From contig NZ_JAKUKA010000001.1 in the NCBI RefSeq assembly GCF_023156195.1, forward strand, positions 1,736,001-1,800,000: a stretch of DNA of 64,000 nucleotides, read 5' to 3'. Source of the DNA: Chitinophaga sedimenti (GTDB lineage Bacteria; Bacteroidota; Bacteroidia; Chitinophagales; Chitinophagaceae). How positions within the stretch are numbered: position 1 is the first letter of the stretch; every line of letters begins with the position of its first letter. This document shows positions 29,726 to 39,114 of the stretch, in pieces. The notes below the pieces were generated by a model, which worked only from the letters and a program-made list of their open reading frames with translations, made no database searches and was not told the DNA's origin. Position numbers and translations under genes: made by a program.

Positions 29726-30500
29726 ATTATTTACAGACCAGCTGGGGCGGGAAGTCGCCATACCCTTTCCGCCCCGGCGTATTGTTTCGGTAGTGCCCTC
29801 GCAAACGGAACTGCTTTACCATCTTGGCTTAGCAGACGAAGTAACAGGCATCACGAAATTCTGCGTGCACCCGGACCATTGGTTCCGCAGCAAAACTCGT
29901 ATTGGCGGCACCAAACAGCTGCATGTCGACCAGATCATCGCCTTGCAGCCGGACCTTATAATCGCTAATAAAGAGGAAAACGAAAAGTCGCAGATCGATG
30001 TGCTGATGGAGCATTGTCCCGTTTGGGTCAGCGACATACACACGCTGGAAAATGCGTGTGAGATGATAGTAAAGGTGGGAGAAATAACCGGCCGCGCAAC
30101 ACCGGCCCAGGAACTGGCCATGGAAATACAACAACGTTTCGCCTCCCTGCCCACACGACTCCTCCCCGTCCCAACGGCTTATTTCATTTGGCGCAATCCC
30201 TGGATGGTAGCGGCAAACGGCACGTTCATAGACCAGATGTTACAGTATTGCGGCTTCGAAAATATATTTAAAGATCGCCGTCGTTACCCCGAAGTGCAAC
30301 TGCACGAGCTGCGGCACGCCCAATTAATATTACTTTCCTCCGAACCCTATCCGTTTAAAGCGCAACATATCGCGGAAATCCAGGAACAGGCGCCACAGGC
30401 GAGGATTGAGCTCGTTGATGGCGAAATGTTTTCCTGGTACGGCAGCCGGCTGCTTCAGTCGGTGGACTACTTCCTTTCGTTACAGGCAACCCTTCGGTAA
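29715..30500 (+). CDS. BtuF-like helical-backbone metal/cobalamin-binding protein without signal peptide
   Basis: A 261-residue protein with RRIVSVVPSQTELLYHLGLADEVTGITKFCVHP, IIALQPDLIIANKEEN and the later FIWRNPWMVAANGTFIDQMLQYCG. These are the class-III periplasmic binding-protein features of BtuF and iron-siderophore receptors. The only in-frame start is a TTG at 29715, inside the end of the preceding gene, and no signal peptide is visible, so it is probably cytoplasmic or exported in a way not evident here. Binding of cobalamin or a metal complex is inferred from the fold. No ABC permease or ATPase is adjacent. No frame break. Confidence 0.7.
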   Translation: MENKLFTDQLGREVAIPFPPRRIVSVVPSQTELLYHLGLADEVTGITKFCVHPDHWFRSKTRIGGTKQLHVDQIIALQPDLIIANKEENEKSQIDVLMEHCPVWVSDIHTLENACEMIVKVGEITGRATPAQELAMEIQQRFASLPTRLLPVPTAYFIWRNPWMVAANGTFIDQMLQYCGFENIFKDRRRYPEVQLHELRHAQLILLSSEPYPFKAQHIAEIQEQAPQARIELVDGEMFSWYGSRLLQSVDYFLSLQATLR

Positions 30501-30534
30501 AAGCCGCCGTAACCATTTCAAAACAAGGCAAATT

Positions 30535-30981
30535 ATGGAAAGAAGGAAGTTTCTGACAGAAGTCAGTTTAACGTTCGCATTGGCATGTGCCGGCGGATTG
30601 GCGGCGTGCAGCAAGGGTGGTGATTCGGATAACAATCCGGGTGGTGGCGGAGGTGGCGGCACAACGAACCCAAAGCTCACCGTTAACCTGGCGAGCTCCC
30701 TGGCAAATCCAGGCGATTTTATGATCAGTGGCGGCGTAATTTTGATCCGCTTGGCTGCGGGCAATACACCGGCTTCATTTTCGGCGCTGACCAGTACCTG
30801 CACGCACCAGGGCTGCACCTTATCGACCTATAACAATGCTTCTTCCCAAATTGAATGTAATGCACCATGTGGCCATGGCAGCCGCTACAGCAACACCGGC
30901 GCGGTAGTAACAGGTCCGGCGACGGCTGCCCTGTCTAAGTACACGATCGAAATCAACGGTACTACCCTGACCGTGAAATAG
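30535..30981 (+). CDS. Rieske-type 2Fe-2S lipoprotein with unusual second box
   Basis: A 148-residue lipoprotein: the signal peptide ends LAAC, then a Gly/Asn/Pro-rich linker, then a small beta domain. The first Rieske box CTHQGC is normal. The second box reads CNAPCGHGSRYS, whereas standard proteins have CPCHGS. The Cys-x-x-His spacing is therefore altered, which casts doubt on standard cluster binding. GAVVTGPATAALSKY matches the family's closing strands. It may carry electrons in the periplasm with some redox partner, but none is adjacent. Confidence 0.7.
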   Translation: MERRKFLTEVSLTFALACAGGLAACSKGGDSDNNPGGGGGGGTTNPKLTVNLASSLANPGDFMISGGVILIRLAAGNTPASFSALTSTCTHQGCTLSTYNNASSQIECNAPCGHGSRYSNTGAVVTGPATAALSKYTIEINGTTLTVK

Positions 30982-31018
30982 CGTATTCCGGAAATCTGCT
31001 TATTAGTATTTATCCCTG

Positions 31019-31050
31019 AGCCGGCCGCGGGTTACGGCCGGCTTTGTTTT
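31019..31050 (+). terminator. terminator between convergent Rieske and permease genes
   Basis: AGCCGGCCG / CGGCCGGCT perfect nine-base stem, seven-base loop, then TTGTTTTTA. Confidence 0.8.
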
Positions 31051-31052
31051 TA

Positions 31053-33396
31053 TCAATCAGCTTTCAGACTTTTTACGGGATTCATTAATGCCGCTTTCAG
31101 CGCCTGGTGTGCAATAGTCAGCCCGGCAATCACAAATGTTACTACCAGCGTGGCAATGAATACGTCCGAGCTGATATTTACCCGGTAAGCAAAACTTCCC
31201 AGCCATCGGTTCATCAGCCAAAACGCCAGTGGCGCAGCAATGCAAAAAGCAATCACGATCAGCCAGATAAATTCCTTCCCAAGCAGCCCTAATATACTCG
31301 TCACAGACGCGCCCAACACCTTGCGCACCCCAATTTCCTTCGTGCGCTGCGCTGCGGAGAAAGTCACCAGACCATATAGACCCAGGCAGCCAATAAAGAT
31401 CGCCAGCAGGGAAAAGATGCGGAAAGCGGTATATGTTTTTGCTCCTGCCGGTACAGGCTGGCAATATGATCGTCCAGGAATTCATAGGTGAACGCCGCTT
31501 GCGGGAATAACGTCGTCCAGGCCTTTTCGATACCGGCAATCTGCTGCTGCATATTTCTGCCGGACAACTTTACGCTTACCGACCGGAAAGCATCCGGGTT
31601 GTAAAACAACACGGCCGAACGGATTAACTTATGCCGGCTGCCCTGCTGAAAGTCTTTTACCACACCGTTGATCATCACGCTCATGCCACCAAGTTCGAAC
31701 TGTTGCCCCAGGGCGGCCTCCGGCGTTTTGTGACCGAGTATCCGGGCCATGGTGGCATTGATGACCACCGGGCGCGTGGTATCTGTCCGCGGCGTTTGGC
31801 GCACCGGTTCGCCGGCTAACATTTTTAGCTGAAACATGTTGAAATAACGCTCGTCTACCATTTTCATGTCCACCACGTCATGCGCAGACATGAATTTATT
31901 CTGGAAAGAGGTGGCGGGACCACCGTACACCGGCGCTGCTACAGCGAAGCTGTAATCTTTAATGCCCGGCATGGCTGCCAGCTGCGCCGCGAACACGTCG
32001 CGCTTCCCGGCATCCGGTACTGGCAATGAAATCACGGCTTCTTTATCAAACCCCAAATTACCATTGCGAAAGAAATCCATCTGGTGCGTAACGACCAATG
32101 TACCGGCGATCATTACCTGCGAAATAACAAACTGCGTAACCACCAGGCTCTTTCGCAGCGACAGTCCGCCTGTACGCACAGCGCCTTTTAAACTGGTAGC
32201 AGCCTGGAAATTCGATTGCACGAATGCCGGATAAATACCTGCTAACAGTACCACCACTACCGTTAACAGTGCCAGTAATCCGATGACGTCGCTGCGGAAC
32301 AATACATTGTCCGCGAGGCGCACATCGAGCCAGGCGGTGGCGGCGGGGAGGAATGCGGCCGTAAGGCCGATAGCCAGTACGACCGCTATCACCGTCACGA
32401 TGCCGGTCTCCATTAGGAATTGTAATATCAGTTGCCAGCGACTGGAGCCCAGCGTTTTACGCACGCCCACCTCACGAGCGCGCTTTAAAGCCCGTGCCGT
32501 TGCCAGATTGATAAAGTTGATGCAGGCGGTCAGCAAAACGAAAATCGCTACGCCACCGAGCGCCAGGTAAGTAGTGCGCGAAACAGTCGGACTGAAATGA
32601 TCGAACAAATAACGTTGATCGAAATGAATAGCGCGTAACGGTTGTAAAGGCAGGTTGGTGCGGGCGGCAATGTCTGCCCCCAATGTTCCGTTATAAAGCC
32701 TTTCATGCGGCTTTGCATCCTGGCAATATCATAGCCGGCAGGCGTTACAAAATATGAACGCGCACCCCGGATACTGAAAAACTGATCGTTTCTAAACTCT
32801 TTCGAGAGGCTCGCCATCGACAATAAAAACCGGAAAGGCATGTGTGTATTGGCCGGCGGATCGGCTACTACCCCGGTGATTTTAATGCCTTCATGGCCAT
32901 CCATTACTATGGCTTTACCTATAGGGTCTGCGTCGCCGAAGTACTTCCGCGCCATGGAAGCAGTTAACACGATCGTCCCGGGGTCTTTCAGCGCAGTGCG
33001 TTTATCGCCGCGCAACCATTCGTAATCAAACACCTCGGTAAAATTAGAATCTACCGCCAGCATCAGTTTCTCCGCGTATGGGTGCTCGTTCACGCCCAGC
33101 GTAACGTTCGCTAAATAAATCACCATCGTGCCTTTTTCGATTTCCGGGAAATCCTTCATCAGCGCGGGCAACACTACGGTGGATACACTGGGATTAAAAT
33201 CCAGTTCGTTGAGGGTGATGCGGTAAGTGCGGTCAGACTTTGTATGCCATGCATCGTAGGTCATTTCGTTTTTCACCACGAGGAAAATGGCGAGGCACGC
33301 GGCAATGCCGAGGCTCAATCCCGCGATATTAATCGCCGTATTCGATTTTTGCTTTACGACGGAGCGCCAGGCGGCTTTTAGATAGTTACGGAACAT
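31053..33396 (-). CDS. FtsX/MacB-type ABC transporter permease, frame-broken
   Basis: About 781 residues after repair, with two copies of a periplasmic domain plus FtsX membrane core. MFRNYLKAAWRSVVKQKSNTA starts the gene; ATARALKRAREVGVRKTLG and RTKEIGVRKVLGAS are the paired cytoplasmic motifs that contact an ATPase. No ATPase gene lies nearby. The breaks lie at C5 32677-32681 and T5 31436-31440 (plus strand); one base each restores EHWGADIAARTNLPL and KTYTAFRIFSLLAIFIGCLG. This size and layout are common in Chitinophagaceae. Substrate unknown, often efflux or lipoprotein-related. Confidence 0.85.
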
Positions 33397-33516
33397 GCTG
33401 CTGGGTTTTGCAGGGCAGCCGCGAATACTATACCGCAAGCTATCTGCCTGAAAACCAATTCAACATATCGAGTTATTTGTCCATTATCGTAAAGGCGAAC
33501 GTCCGTATGCGGACAG

Positions 33517-34097
33517 TTACATCCCGAAGGTCTTGTTCAGTGCCTTCACTACTTTTCCGGGGTCCTTTTGCCGGCAACCACCTGGTACGGGTATTCATCC
33601 ACAAACTCAAGGCGTTTGCGTTCCGGGAGGCGGAACACGTTCATCTTATCGACGAACGCTTTTTCCTCCCGGCCATAAAACCGGATGTACTTGGTGTGCG
33701 TTACCGTTAATTCGAACATGGATTTCTTATGATTATGCACCAACCCAAAGCTCAGGGCGGCATCTTCGGTGAGTTCATTTTTATGTGGATAGAGTCCGGC
33801 CAGTGCCTCCATTTTTCCCATGGGCAGCGTGTGCACGGCTTCTTCTGTTCCATAATGACAACTGACACTGTCTGGCAGAAATTCTGTTAAAGAAATAAAC
33901 AGCTGCCAGAGGCGGTCATTGTTGATGTTAATGCAGGCTTCGAACCGAAAGGGCAGCAATGGCGTGGCATTCGTTCTGATCAGAAATCCCTCTTCAATCT
34001 TTGCATGAGCCCTTCGCTCCATCAGCTCCTGACTGTCTGCACGGTGCGGCATATCGTCCGGGTGAGGTATTCTTATGGTAGGTGCAAGTATTAACAT
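33517..34097 (-). CDS. hypothetical protein, frame-broken near C terminus
   Basis: About 193 residues. I do not recognise a family. It has mixed charged and aromatic composition, blocks such as FRFEACININNDRLWQLFI and FELTVTHTKYIRFYG, and no signal peptide or membrane segment. The last part breaks at T4 33566-33569; adding one base changes the ending to KKDPGKVVKALNKTFGM and moves the stop to 33517. It lies between the permease and a small membrane-anchored protein, all minus strand. Confidence 0.55.
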
Positions 34098-34150
34098 TGG
34101 CTAAAGATAGCCGTATTTAACCGCAGCACGAAAAAATACTGAGGTTAAAT

Positions 34151-34624
34151 CTATCTCGGGTAACGCTCTACATGCCAGATTCTCAGGAGGCTATCACCAT
34201 CAGACTTGCTTAGCTGCACGGCGGAATCGCCCGAGCGGCTGTACATGACACGGTGTGGCAGCAGGCTGTCGTAGTCGTACGAAAACACCAGGTATTCGTT
34301 AAAGCTGGAGTCTTTCAAATAATGTTCTACCCAATCTTCTTCATATACGATATTACCGGCCTGCACACGGATGCTTTTCAATTTACGGTACCCGGTATCG
34401 ATCGAAAAAGTCGTGTCGGGCGTCATCCAGGTTTGGCCTGTAGCGGTACTGTCGGTGGTTTTCCAGCTCACGGGCAAGAGCATAATGCGGCGTTTGCCAC
34501 GTTGCTTATTGAATTCGAGACCATAGTCAGGAGCAGGCGGGAACATGCGCTTCCACCAGGGTTTGCCATTGAAATACAGGAGTACGGCCAGTCCGGCGGC
34601 CAGTATCAATAAAACCGTTTTCAT
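34151..34624 (-). CDS. hypothetical membrane-anchored protein
   Basis: 157 residues: one N-terminal hydrophobic helix (VLLILAAGLAVLLYF) followed by a soluble, beta-rich domain with many charged residues (FSIDTGYRKLKSI, LVFSYDYDSLLPHRVMY). It should sit on the periplasmic face of the inner membrane. I do not recognise the family. Intact frame. About 140 bases separate it from the divergent aldolase gene. Confidence 0.6.
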   Translation of the reverse strand: MKTVLLILAAGLAVLLYFNGKPWWKRMFPPAPDYGLEFNKQRGKRRIMLLPVSWKTTDSTATGQTWMTPDTTFSIDTGYRKLKSIRVQAGNIVYEEDWVEHYLKDSSFNEYLVFSYDYDSLLPHRVMYSRSGDSAVQLSKSDGDSLLRIWHVERYPR

Positions 34625-34722
34625 GTCTTAAGCAGCGATAAAGGAACATAAATATAACAGGAGCCGCTGTAAGCATATTTCAGCCGAAAATTTTATATAC
34701 TAGAAATCTTCATCCGGATGCT

Positions 34723-34730
34723 TATATTTG
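34723..34730 (+). promoter_or_regulatory. -7 box of the aldolase gene
   Basis: TATATTTG matches the Bacteroidota TAnnTTTG element and lies 31 bases before the start codon. No good -33 TTTG partner was found. Confidence 0.4.
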
Positions 34731-34761
34731 CCATCCAGATTTTTAACCTAATCGGATTATT

Positions 34762-35832
34762 ATGGGAAAATACACTTCCGGCGTATTATTCGGCGATGAG
34801 CTCGAAGCGCTTTACAATGATGCAAAAGACAAGGGATTTGCCATGCCCGCAGTGAACGTAGTGGGTACCAACTCTGTGAACGCAGTATTGGAAACCGCTG
34901 CAAAAGTGAATTCTCCGGTGATTATCCAGTTTTCTAACGGTGGTGCACAGTTCTTTGCCGGTAAAGGCATGCCGAACGACAAACTGCAGGCTAACATTGC
35001 CGGCGGCGTTTCGGGCGCTAAGCACGTACACGAGGTGGCTAAATATTATGGCGTTCCTGTAGTACTGCACACCGACCACGCGGCAAAAAAATGGCTGCCA
35101 TGGATCGACGGTCTGCTGGACGCGGGCGAAGCTTTCAAAAAACAGACCGGCCAGCCGCTTTACAGCTCGCACATGCTGGACCTGTCTGAAGAGCCTATCC
35201 ACGAGAATATCGAAATTTCCAAAGCTTACTTCGAAAGAATGAACAAGCTGGGAATGAGCATAGAAATTGAGCTGGGCGTTACCGGCGGTGAGGAAGACGG
35301 TGTGGACAACTCCGGCGTGGAGAACTCCCTGCTGTATACACAGCCCGAAGACGTAGCTTATGCATACGAAACACTGAGCCAGGTGGGCTCCCGCTTTACT
35401 GTGGCGGCGGCTTTCGGTAACGTGCATGGTGTATACAGCCCCGGCAACGTGGAGCTGCGTCCCGAAATCCTGAAAAACAGCCAGGACTACGTAAAAGAGA
35501 AATTCAAAACGGCTTCTGATAAACCGGTTTATTATGTGTTCCACGGTGGTTCCGGCTCTGCCAAACACCAGATCACAGAAAGCCTGGGTTACGGCGTAAT
35601 CAAGATGAACCTCGATACCGATATGCAATGGGCATTCTGGGAAGGCGTACTGGGTTACTACAAAGCCAAAGAAGCATACCTGCAGGCCCAGCTCGGCAAC
35701 CCGGAAGGCGCCGACAAGCCTAACAAAAAGTACTATGATCCGCGCGTTTGGCTGCGTAAAGGGGAAGAAACCTTTGTTGCCCGCCTGGAAGAAGCGTTCA
35801 AAGACCTGAACTGCATCAACCGCAACGCGTAA
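34762..35832 (+). CDS. fba: class II fructose-bisphosphate aldolase
   Basis: A 356-residue class II (zinc) aldolase of glycolysis and gluconeogenesis, cleaving fructose 1,6-bisphosphate. AMPAVNVVGTNSVNAVLETAA, QFSNGGAQFFAGKG, VVLHTDHAAKKWLPWIDGLL (Zn ligand His and the catalytic Asp), GVTGGEEDGVDNSG, NVHGVYSPGNVELRPEIL and FHGGSGSAKHQI are present. The long form and the insertions fit type A enzymes. Intact. It is followed by a strong terminator and stands as its own unit. Confidence 0.95.
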   Translation: MGKYTSGVLFGDELEALYNDAKDKGFAMPAVNVVGTNSVNAVLETAAKVNSPVIIQFSNGGAQFFAGKGMPNDKLQANIAGGVSGAKHVHEVAKYYGVPVVLHTDHAAKKWLPWIDGLLDAGEAFKKQTGQPLYSSHMLDLSEEPIHENIEISKAYFERMNKLGMSIEIELGVTGGEEDGVDNSGVENSLLYTQPEDVAYAYETLSQVGSRFTVAAAFGNVHGVYSPGNVELRPEILKNSQDYVKEKFKTASDKPVYYVFHGGSGSAKHQITESLGYGVIKMNLDTDMQWAFWEGVLGYYKAKEAYLQAQLGNPEGADKPNKKYYDPRVWLRKGEETFVARLEEAFKDLNCINRNA

Positions 35833-35850
35833 TCAAAATATCTCTACCGG

Positions 35851-35881
35851 CCCCATGCAACCCGCTTGCATGGGGCTTTTT
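35851..35881 (+). terminator. terminator after aldolase
   Basis: CCCCATGCAA / TTGCATGGGG stem, five-base loop, then CTTTTTG. Confidence 0.85.
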
Positions 35882-36038
35882 GATGACCCTTACCATCTGA
35901 AATAGTTGAAACCATACATATATAATTGCCTTTTAAGTAAATGTTTGGATTTTATTTCTGTAAGTTAGAAGTACGGGAAATGAATTTAATTGTATCTTGC
36001 ACCACTATTCTTTAACCTAATAGCACACAAACTCAAGT

Positions 36039-36883
36039 ATGAGCTGGTTTAAGCGGATCAAACAGGGCATTTCGACGTCAACGAGCGAGAAGAAAGAAGC
36101 ACCGGACGGACTTTGGCACAAATGCCCGAACTGTAAAAAAACCGTTACTGTAAAGGACCTGAAGGAAAACCTGTACGTATGTGACAAGTGTAACTTTCAC
36201 AACCGTATCAATTCAAAGGAATATTTCGAGATCATTTTTGATAACAATGAGTTCGAGGAGCTGTTCACCAATATCTATCCAAGAGATATGATGGGGTTCA
36301 CCGACCTAAAACCATATGACGCCCGCCTCCGGGAAGCGCAGAAAAAAACCGGTTTGTCAGACGCTATGCGTGTGGGCGCCGGTAAGGTAAATGGTTACGG
36401 ACTGGTGGTTTCCTGTATGGACTTCCAGTTTATCGGTGGTTCCATGGGCTCCGTGGTAGGTGAAAAAATCGCCCGTTCCATCGACTATGCCATTGCCAAC
36501 AAAATGGGCCTGCTCATCATTTCAAAGTCAGGCGGCGCACGTATGATGGAAAGCGCGTTCTCGCTGATGCAAATGGCGAAAACCTCGGCTAAACTCACAC
36601 AGCTGGCAGATGCCAAACTTCCTTACATTTCCCTGATGACCGATCCCACTACCGGCGGCGTTACCGCGTCGTACGCCATGCTGGGCGACATCAACACGGC
36701 CGAACCCGGCGCGCTGATCGGGTTTGCGGGTCCGAGGGTAATTAAGGAAACCATTAAAAAGACCTGCCGGCAGGCTTCCAGAGCGCGGAGTTCCTGCTTG
36801 ACCATGGCTTTTTGGACTTTATTACAGACAGGAAAGAACTGAAGCAGCGTTTAGCTACCCTGCTGGAGCTCTTCTCAAAATAA
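36039..36883 (+). CDS. accD: acetyl-CoA carboxylase carboxyltransferase beta subunit, frame-broken
   Basis: AccD moves carboxyl from biotin to acetyl-CoA together with AccA, the first step of fatty-acid synthesis. The N-terminal four-cysteine zinc ribbon (KCPNCKK and CDKCNFH) and the crotonase-fold blocks [56 protein letters not shown] and [17 protein letters not shown] are visible. The break is at A5 36756-36760; one base gives [21 protein letters not shown] and stop at 36883, 281 residues. accA is not in the window. Confidence 0.95.
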
Positions 36884-36893
36884 AAAACTGATG

Positions 36894-36930
36894 AAAAGGT
36901 CCATGTATTACACATGGGCCTTTTCTTTTT
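36894..36930 (+). terminator. terminator between accD and smpB
   Basis: AAAAGGTCCATG / CATGGGCCTTTT stem (one G-T pair) followed by CTTTTT. It lies inside the region that would code for an N-terminal extension of SmpB, which argues that smpB begins downstream of it. Confidence 0.75.
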
Positions 36931-36938
36931 CTTTCAAA

Positions 36939-37382
36939 ATGGCAGAATTAAGGAACAGATCGGCATTTTTTGAATTCGCGATAGAAGATAAATTTATCGC
37001 CGGGATGGTATTGACCGGAACGGAGATTAAATCGATCAGGGGCAACAGGGTCAGTTTTAACGACAGCTTCTGCTACTTTTCCAAGGGCGAGTTGTACGTG
37101 AAGAGCCTGCACATTGCCGAATACGCATTCGGCACCCATGCCAACCATGATCCCTTACGCGAGCGCAAACTGCTGCTCACCAAAAGAGAGCTGCGAAAAC
37201 TGGAAAACAAGATCAAGGAAAGAGGCTATTCGATCATTCCCCTCCGCATCTTTATGACCGATAAGGGCTATGCCAAAATGGAAATTGGTTTAGGTAAAGG
37301 TAAAAAGCTGCACGACAAGCGCGACTCTATCAAACAACGCGAAGCGGACCGCGAACTGCGCCGCAATTACAAAGATTTATAA
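36939..37382 (+). CDS. smpB: SsrA-binding protein
   Basis: SmpB brings tmRNA to stalled ribosomes. FEFAIEDKFIAGMVLTGTEIKSIRGNRVSFNDSFC (OB-fold core), GELYVKSLHIAEYAFG, RERKLLLTKRELRKL, ERGYSIIPLRIFMTDKGYAKMEIGLGKGKKLHDKR and the basic tail are all family-typical. The frame is open further upstream to 36891, but I chose MAELRNRS at 36939 because the terminator of accD occupies the upstream part. About 147 residues. The ssrA gene is not in the window. Confidence 0.93.
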   Translation: MAELRNRSAFFEFAIEDKFIAGMVLTGTEIKSIRGNRVSFNDSFCYFSKGELYVKSLHIAEYAFGTHANHDPLRERKLLLTKRELRKLENKIKERGYSIIPLRIFMTDKGYAKMEIGLGKGKKLHDKRDSIKQREADRELRRNYKDL

Positions 37383-37480
37383 CCGCCCCGTAAATGCCGG
37401 GCTTCGAAGATAGATGCTAAACCAAGGGTAATATGCTGTTCATCGTCCCCAAGGCTAAAGAACTTACAAACCTACAACCT

Positions 37481-38635
37481 ATGAAACGTAACGCCATTCA
37501 CTATTTGTGCGTCCTGTTCCTCCTTTTTTGCTGCGCGTGCAAATCAGGCGAAAAAATGTTCAATCGTGGCCAATATGACGAAGCCGTGCGACTGTTCGTA
37601 AAGAAGCTGCAAAAACGTCCTAACGACGCCACTTCCCTACAGATGTTGCCCCAGGCTTACCAACACGCACAGGACGTAAGGGAAGGCCGGGTAAAAGGCT
37701 ACATGGTATCCAGCGATGCGCTCAAATGGGAACGTATCCGCAACGAATACCGCGCTATGCAAAACCTGTATTATATTATACAGTCCTCCCCCGCCGCCAT
37801 GCAGGTGGTAAAACCAAAAGATTATTCGGCTGCCATTACCGGTGCACAGGAAAATGCGGCCGAAGAAAGATATAATCGTGGCGTACAGCTTTTGTCGCAG
37901 GGCACAAAACCCGCCGCCAGGCAGGCATTCGCCGAGTTCGATGCTACGCTGGCGCTGGTACCCGGCTTCCGCGATGCACAAAAGCTCCGCGATGAAGCCT
38001 TCGCCGCCGGAACGATCTACGTGGCCATCAGCCAGCTGCAGATGCGCAATCCCTCGTTCCAGTTTACCGCCGACCAATTCCGCAATGTTTTGCTCAGCGA
38101 CCTGCAACGACGCAACCTTGATCGATTTGTTTTGTTTATAGATGAAGCGACCGCCAGAAAAGAGAACCTCCGTCCAGACCACTACACGGAACTGATGTTC
38201 TACGATTTCGCGGTGGGACAGGTATACGTTGACCGCCTGCAACGCGAGGTGTCCAAAGAGGTAGTTGTGGGACAGACCAAAGAACGCGACACCACCGGTA
38301 AAATAATTAACAAAGACGTGTGGGGCATCGTTAAAGCAACGGTGTTTATTACGAAGAAAACCGTTACCTCCACCGGTATGATGGACTACCGGATTACTGA
38401 AGTGGACAACGGCCGCCTGTTACGCAGCAACCGCGTGCCCGGCCAGTATGTATGGCTGAACCAGTTCGGAACGTTTAAAGGCGACGAAAGGGCGCTGAGC
38501 GACGAAGATAAAAAGGCAATGACCGGCCGGGACATCCTGCCACCGCCGCCACAGATGCTGTTTACAGAGATGACGCGACCTATTTACGACCAGCTGGCAA
38601 GGGAATTGCAGTCGTACTACAGGAACATCTACTAA
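37481..38635 (+). CDS. lipoprotein with TPR-like repeats
   Basis: A lipoprotein signal peptide ends LFCCACKSG, so Cys 20 or so is probably lipidated. The rest (about 365 residues) begins with a helical repeat YDEAVRLFVKKLQKRPNDATSLQMLPQAY and later QAFAEFDATLALVPGFRDAQKLRDEAF, both TPR-like, then a beta-rich C-terminal region (VWGIVKATVFITKKTVTSTGMMDYRITEVDNGRLLRSNRV). I chose ATG 37481 over the upstream 37433 because the signal peptide begins there. No enzymatic motif seen. The META lipoprotein follows 18 bases later, likely one operon. Confidence 0.7.
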   Translation: MKRNAIHYLCVLFLLFCCACKSGEKMFNRGQYDEAVRLFVKKLQKRPNDATSLQMLPQAYQHAQDVREGRVKGYMVSSDALKWERIRNEYRAMQNLYYIIQSSPAAMQVVKPKDYSAAITGAQENAAEERYNRGVQLLSQGTKPAARQAFAEFDATLALVPGFRDAQKLRDEAFAAGTIYVAISQLQMRNPSFQFTADQFRNVLLSDLQRRNLDRFVLFIDEATARKENLRPDHYTELMFYDFAVGQVYVDRLQREVSKEVVVGQTKERDTTGKIINKDVWGIVKATVFITKKTVTSTGMMDYRITEVDNGRLLRSNRVPGQYVWLNQFGTFKGDERALSDEDKKAMTGRDILPPPPQMLFTEMTRPIYDQLARELQSYYRNIY

Positions 38636-38653
38636 ACCAAAACTGTAAAACAT

Positions 38654-39058
38654 ATGAGAACGATGCTTGTTGCGCTCGCAGCGCTGGCTTTCAGCAGTTG
38701 TGCTTCTTCCAAAAACGGAGCAGCGGCCGAGGCCGAACTGTATGGTAAGGAATGGAAACTGACCGAACTGAATGGCAAGCCGGTGAACGCCACCGCTGAA
38801 AGAATACCCACGATCAAGTTTGAAAAAGAAGGCGGCCGGGTATCCGGTTATGCAGGTTGCAACCGTATGATGGGAACTTTTACGGTCAATGGCGCGACGC
38901 TCAAGTTTTCGCCGTTAGCCGCTACCAAGATGGCCTGTATGGGTGATAATGTAGAAACGGAATACCTGTCCGCGCTCGCCAAAGTGAACGCCTTTGGCGT
39001 GGATGCCGGAATGTTGCAATTACAGGAAGGCGAGGCCATCATCGCTAAGTTTAAGTAA
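38654..39058 (+). CDS. META-domain lipoprotein (HslJ-like)
   Basis: 134 residues. Lipoprotein signal ending FSSC, then the META (DUF306) domain: WKLTELNGKPVNA, PTIKFEKEGGRVSGYAGCNRMMGTFTVNGATLKF and SPLAATKMACMG are typical of HslJ. Such proteins sit in the outer membrane or periplasm and have been linked to stress and drug resistance in other bacteria, but the mechanism is not known. Intact frame; ends at a terminator. Confidence 0.82.
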   Translation: MRTMLVALAALAFSSCASSKNGAAAEAELYGKEWKLTELNGKPVNATAERIPTIKFEKEGGRVSGYAGCNRMMGTFTVNGATLKFSPLAATKMACMGDNVETEYLSALAKVNAFGVDAGMLQLQEGEAIIAKFK

Positions 39059-39078
39059 CACATCAGATCCTATACACG

Positions 39079-39110
39079 AACCCCGGACGGTAAACCAGTC
39101 CGGGGTTTTT
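39079..39110 (+). terminator. terminator between META gene and exporter
   Basis: AACCCCGGAC / GTCCGGGGTT stem, eight-base loop, followed by T residues. The symmetrical stem may also serve the convergent exporter. Confidence 0.8.
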
Positions 39111-39114
39111 CGTG

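Noticed and set aside
36891-36938. N-terminal extension of SmpB
   Set aside because: The stretch is the accD terminator, and SmpB family sequence begins at 36939.
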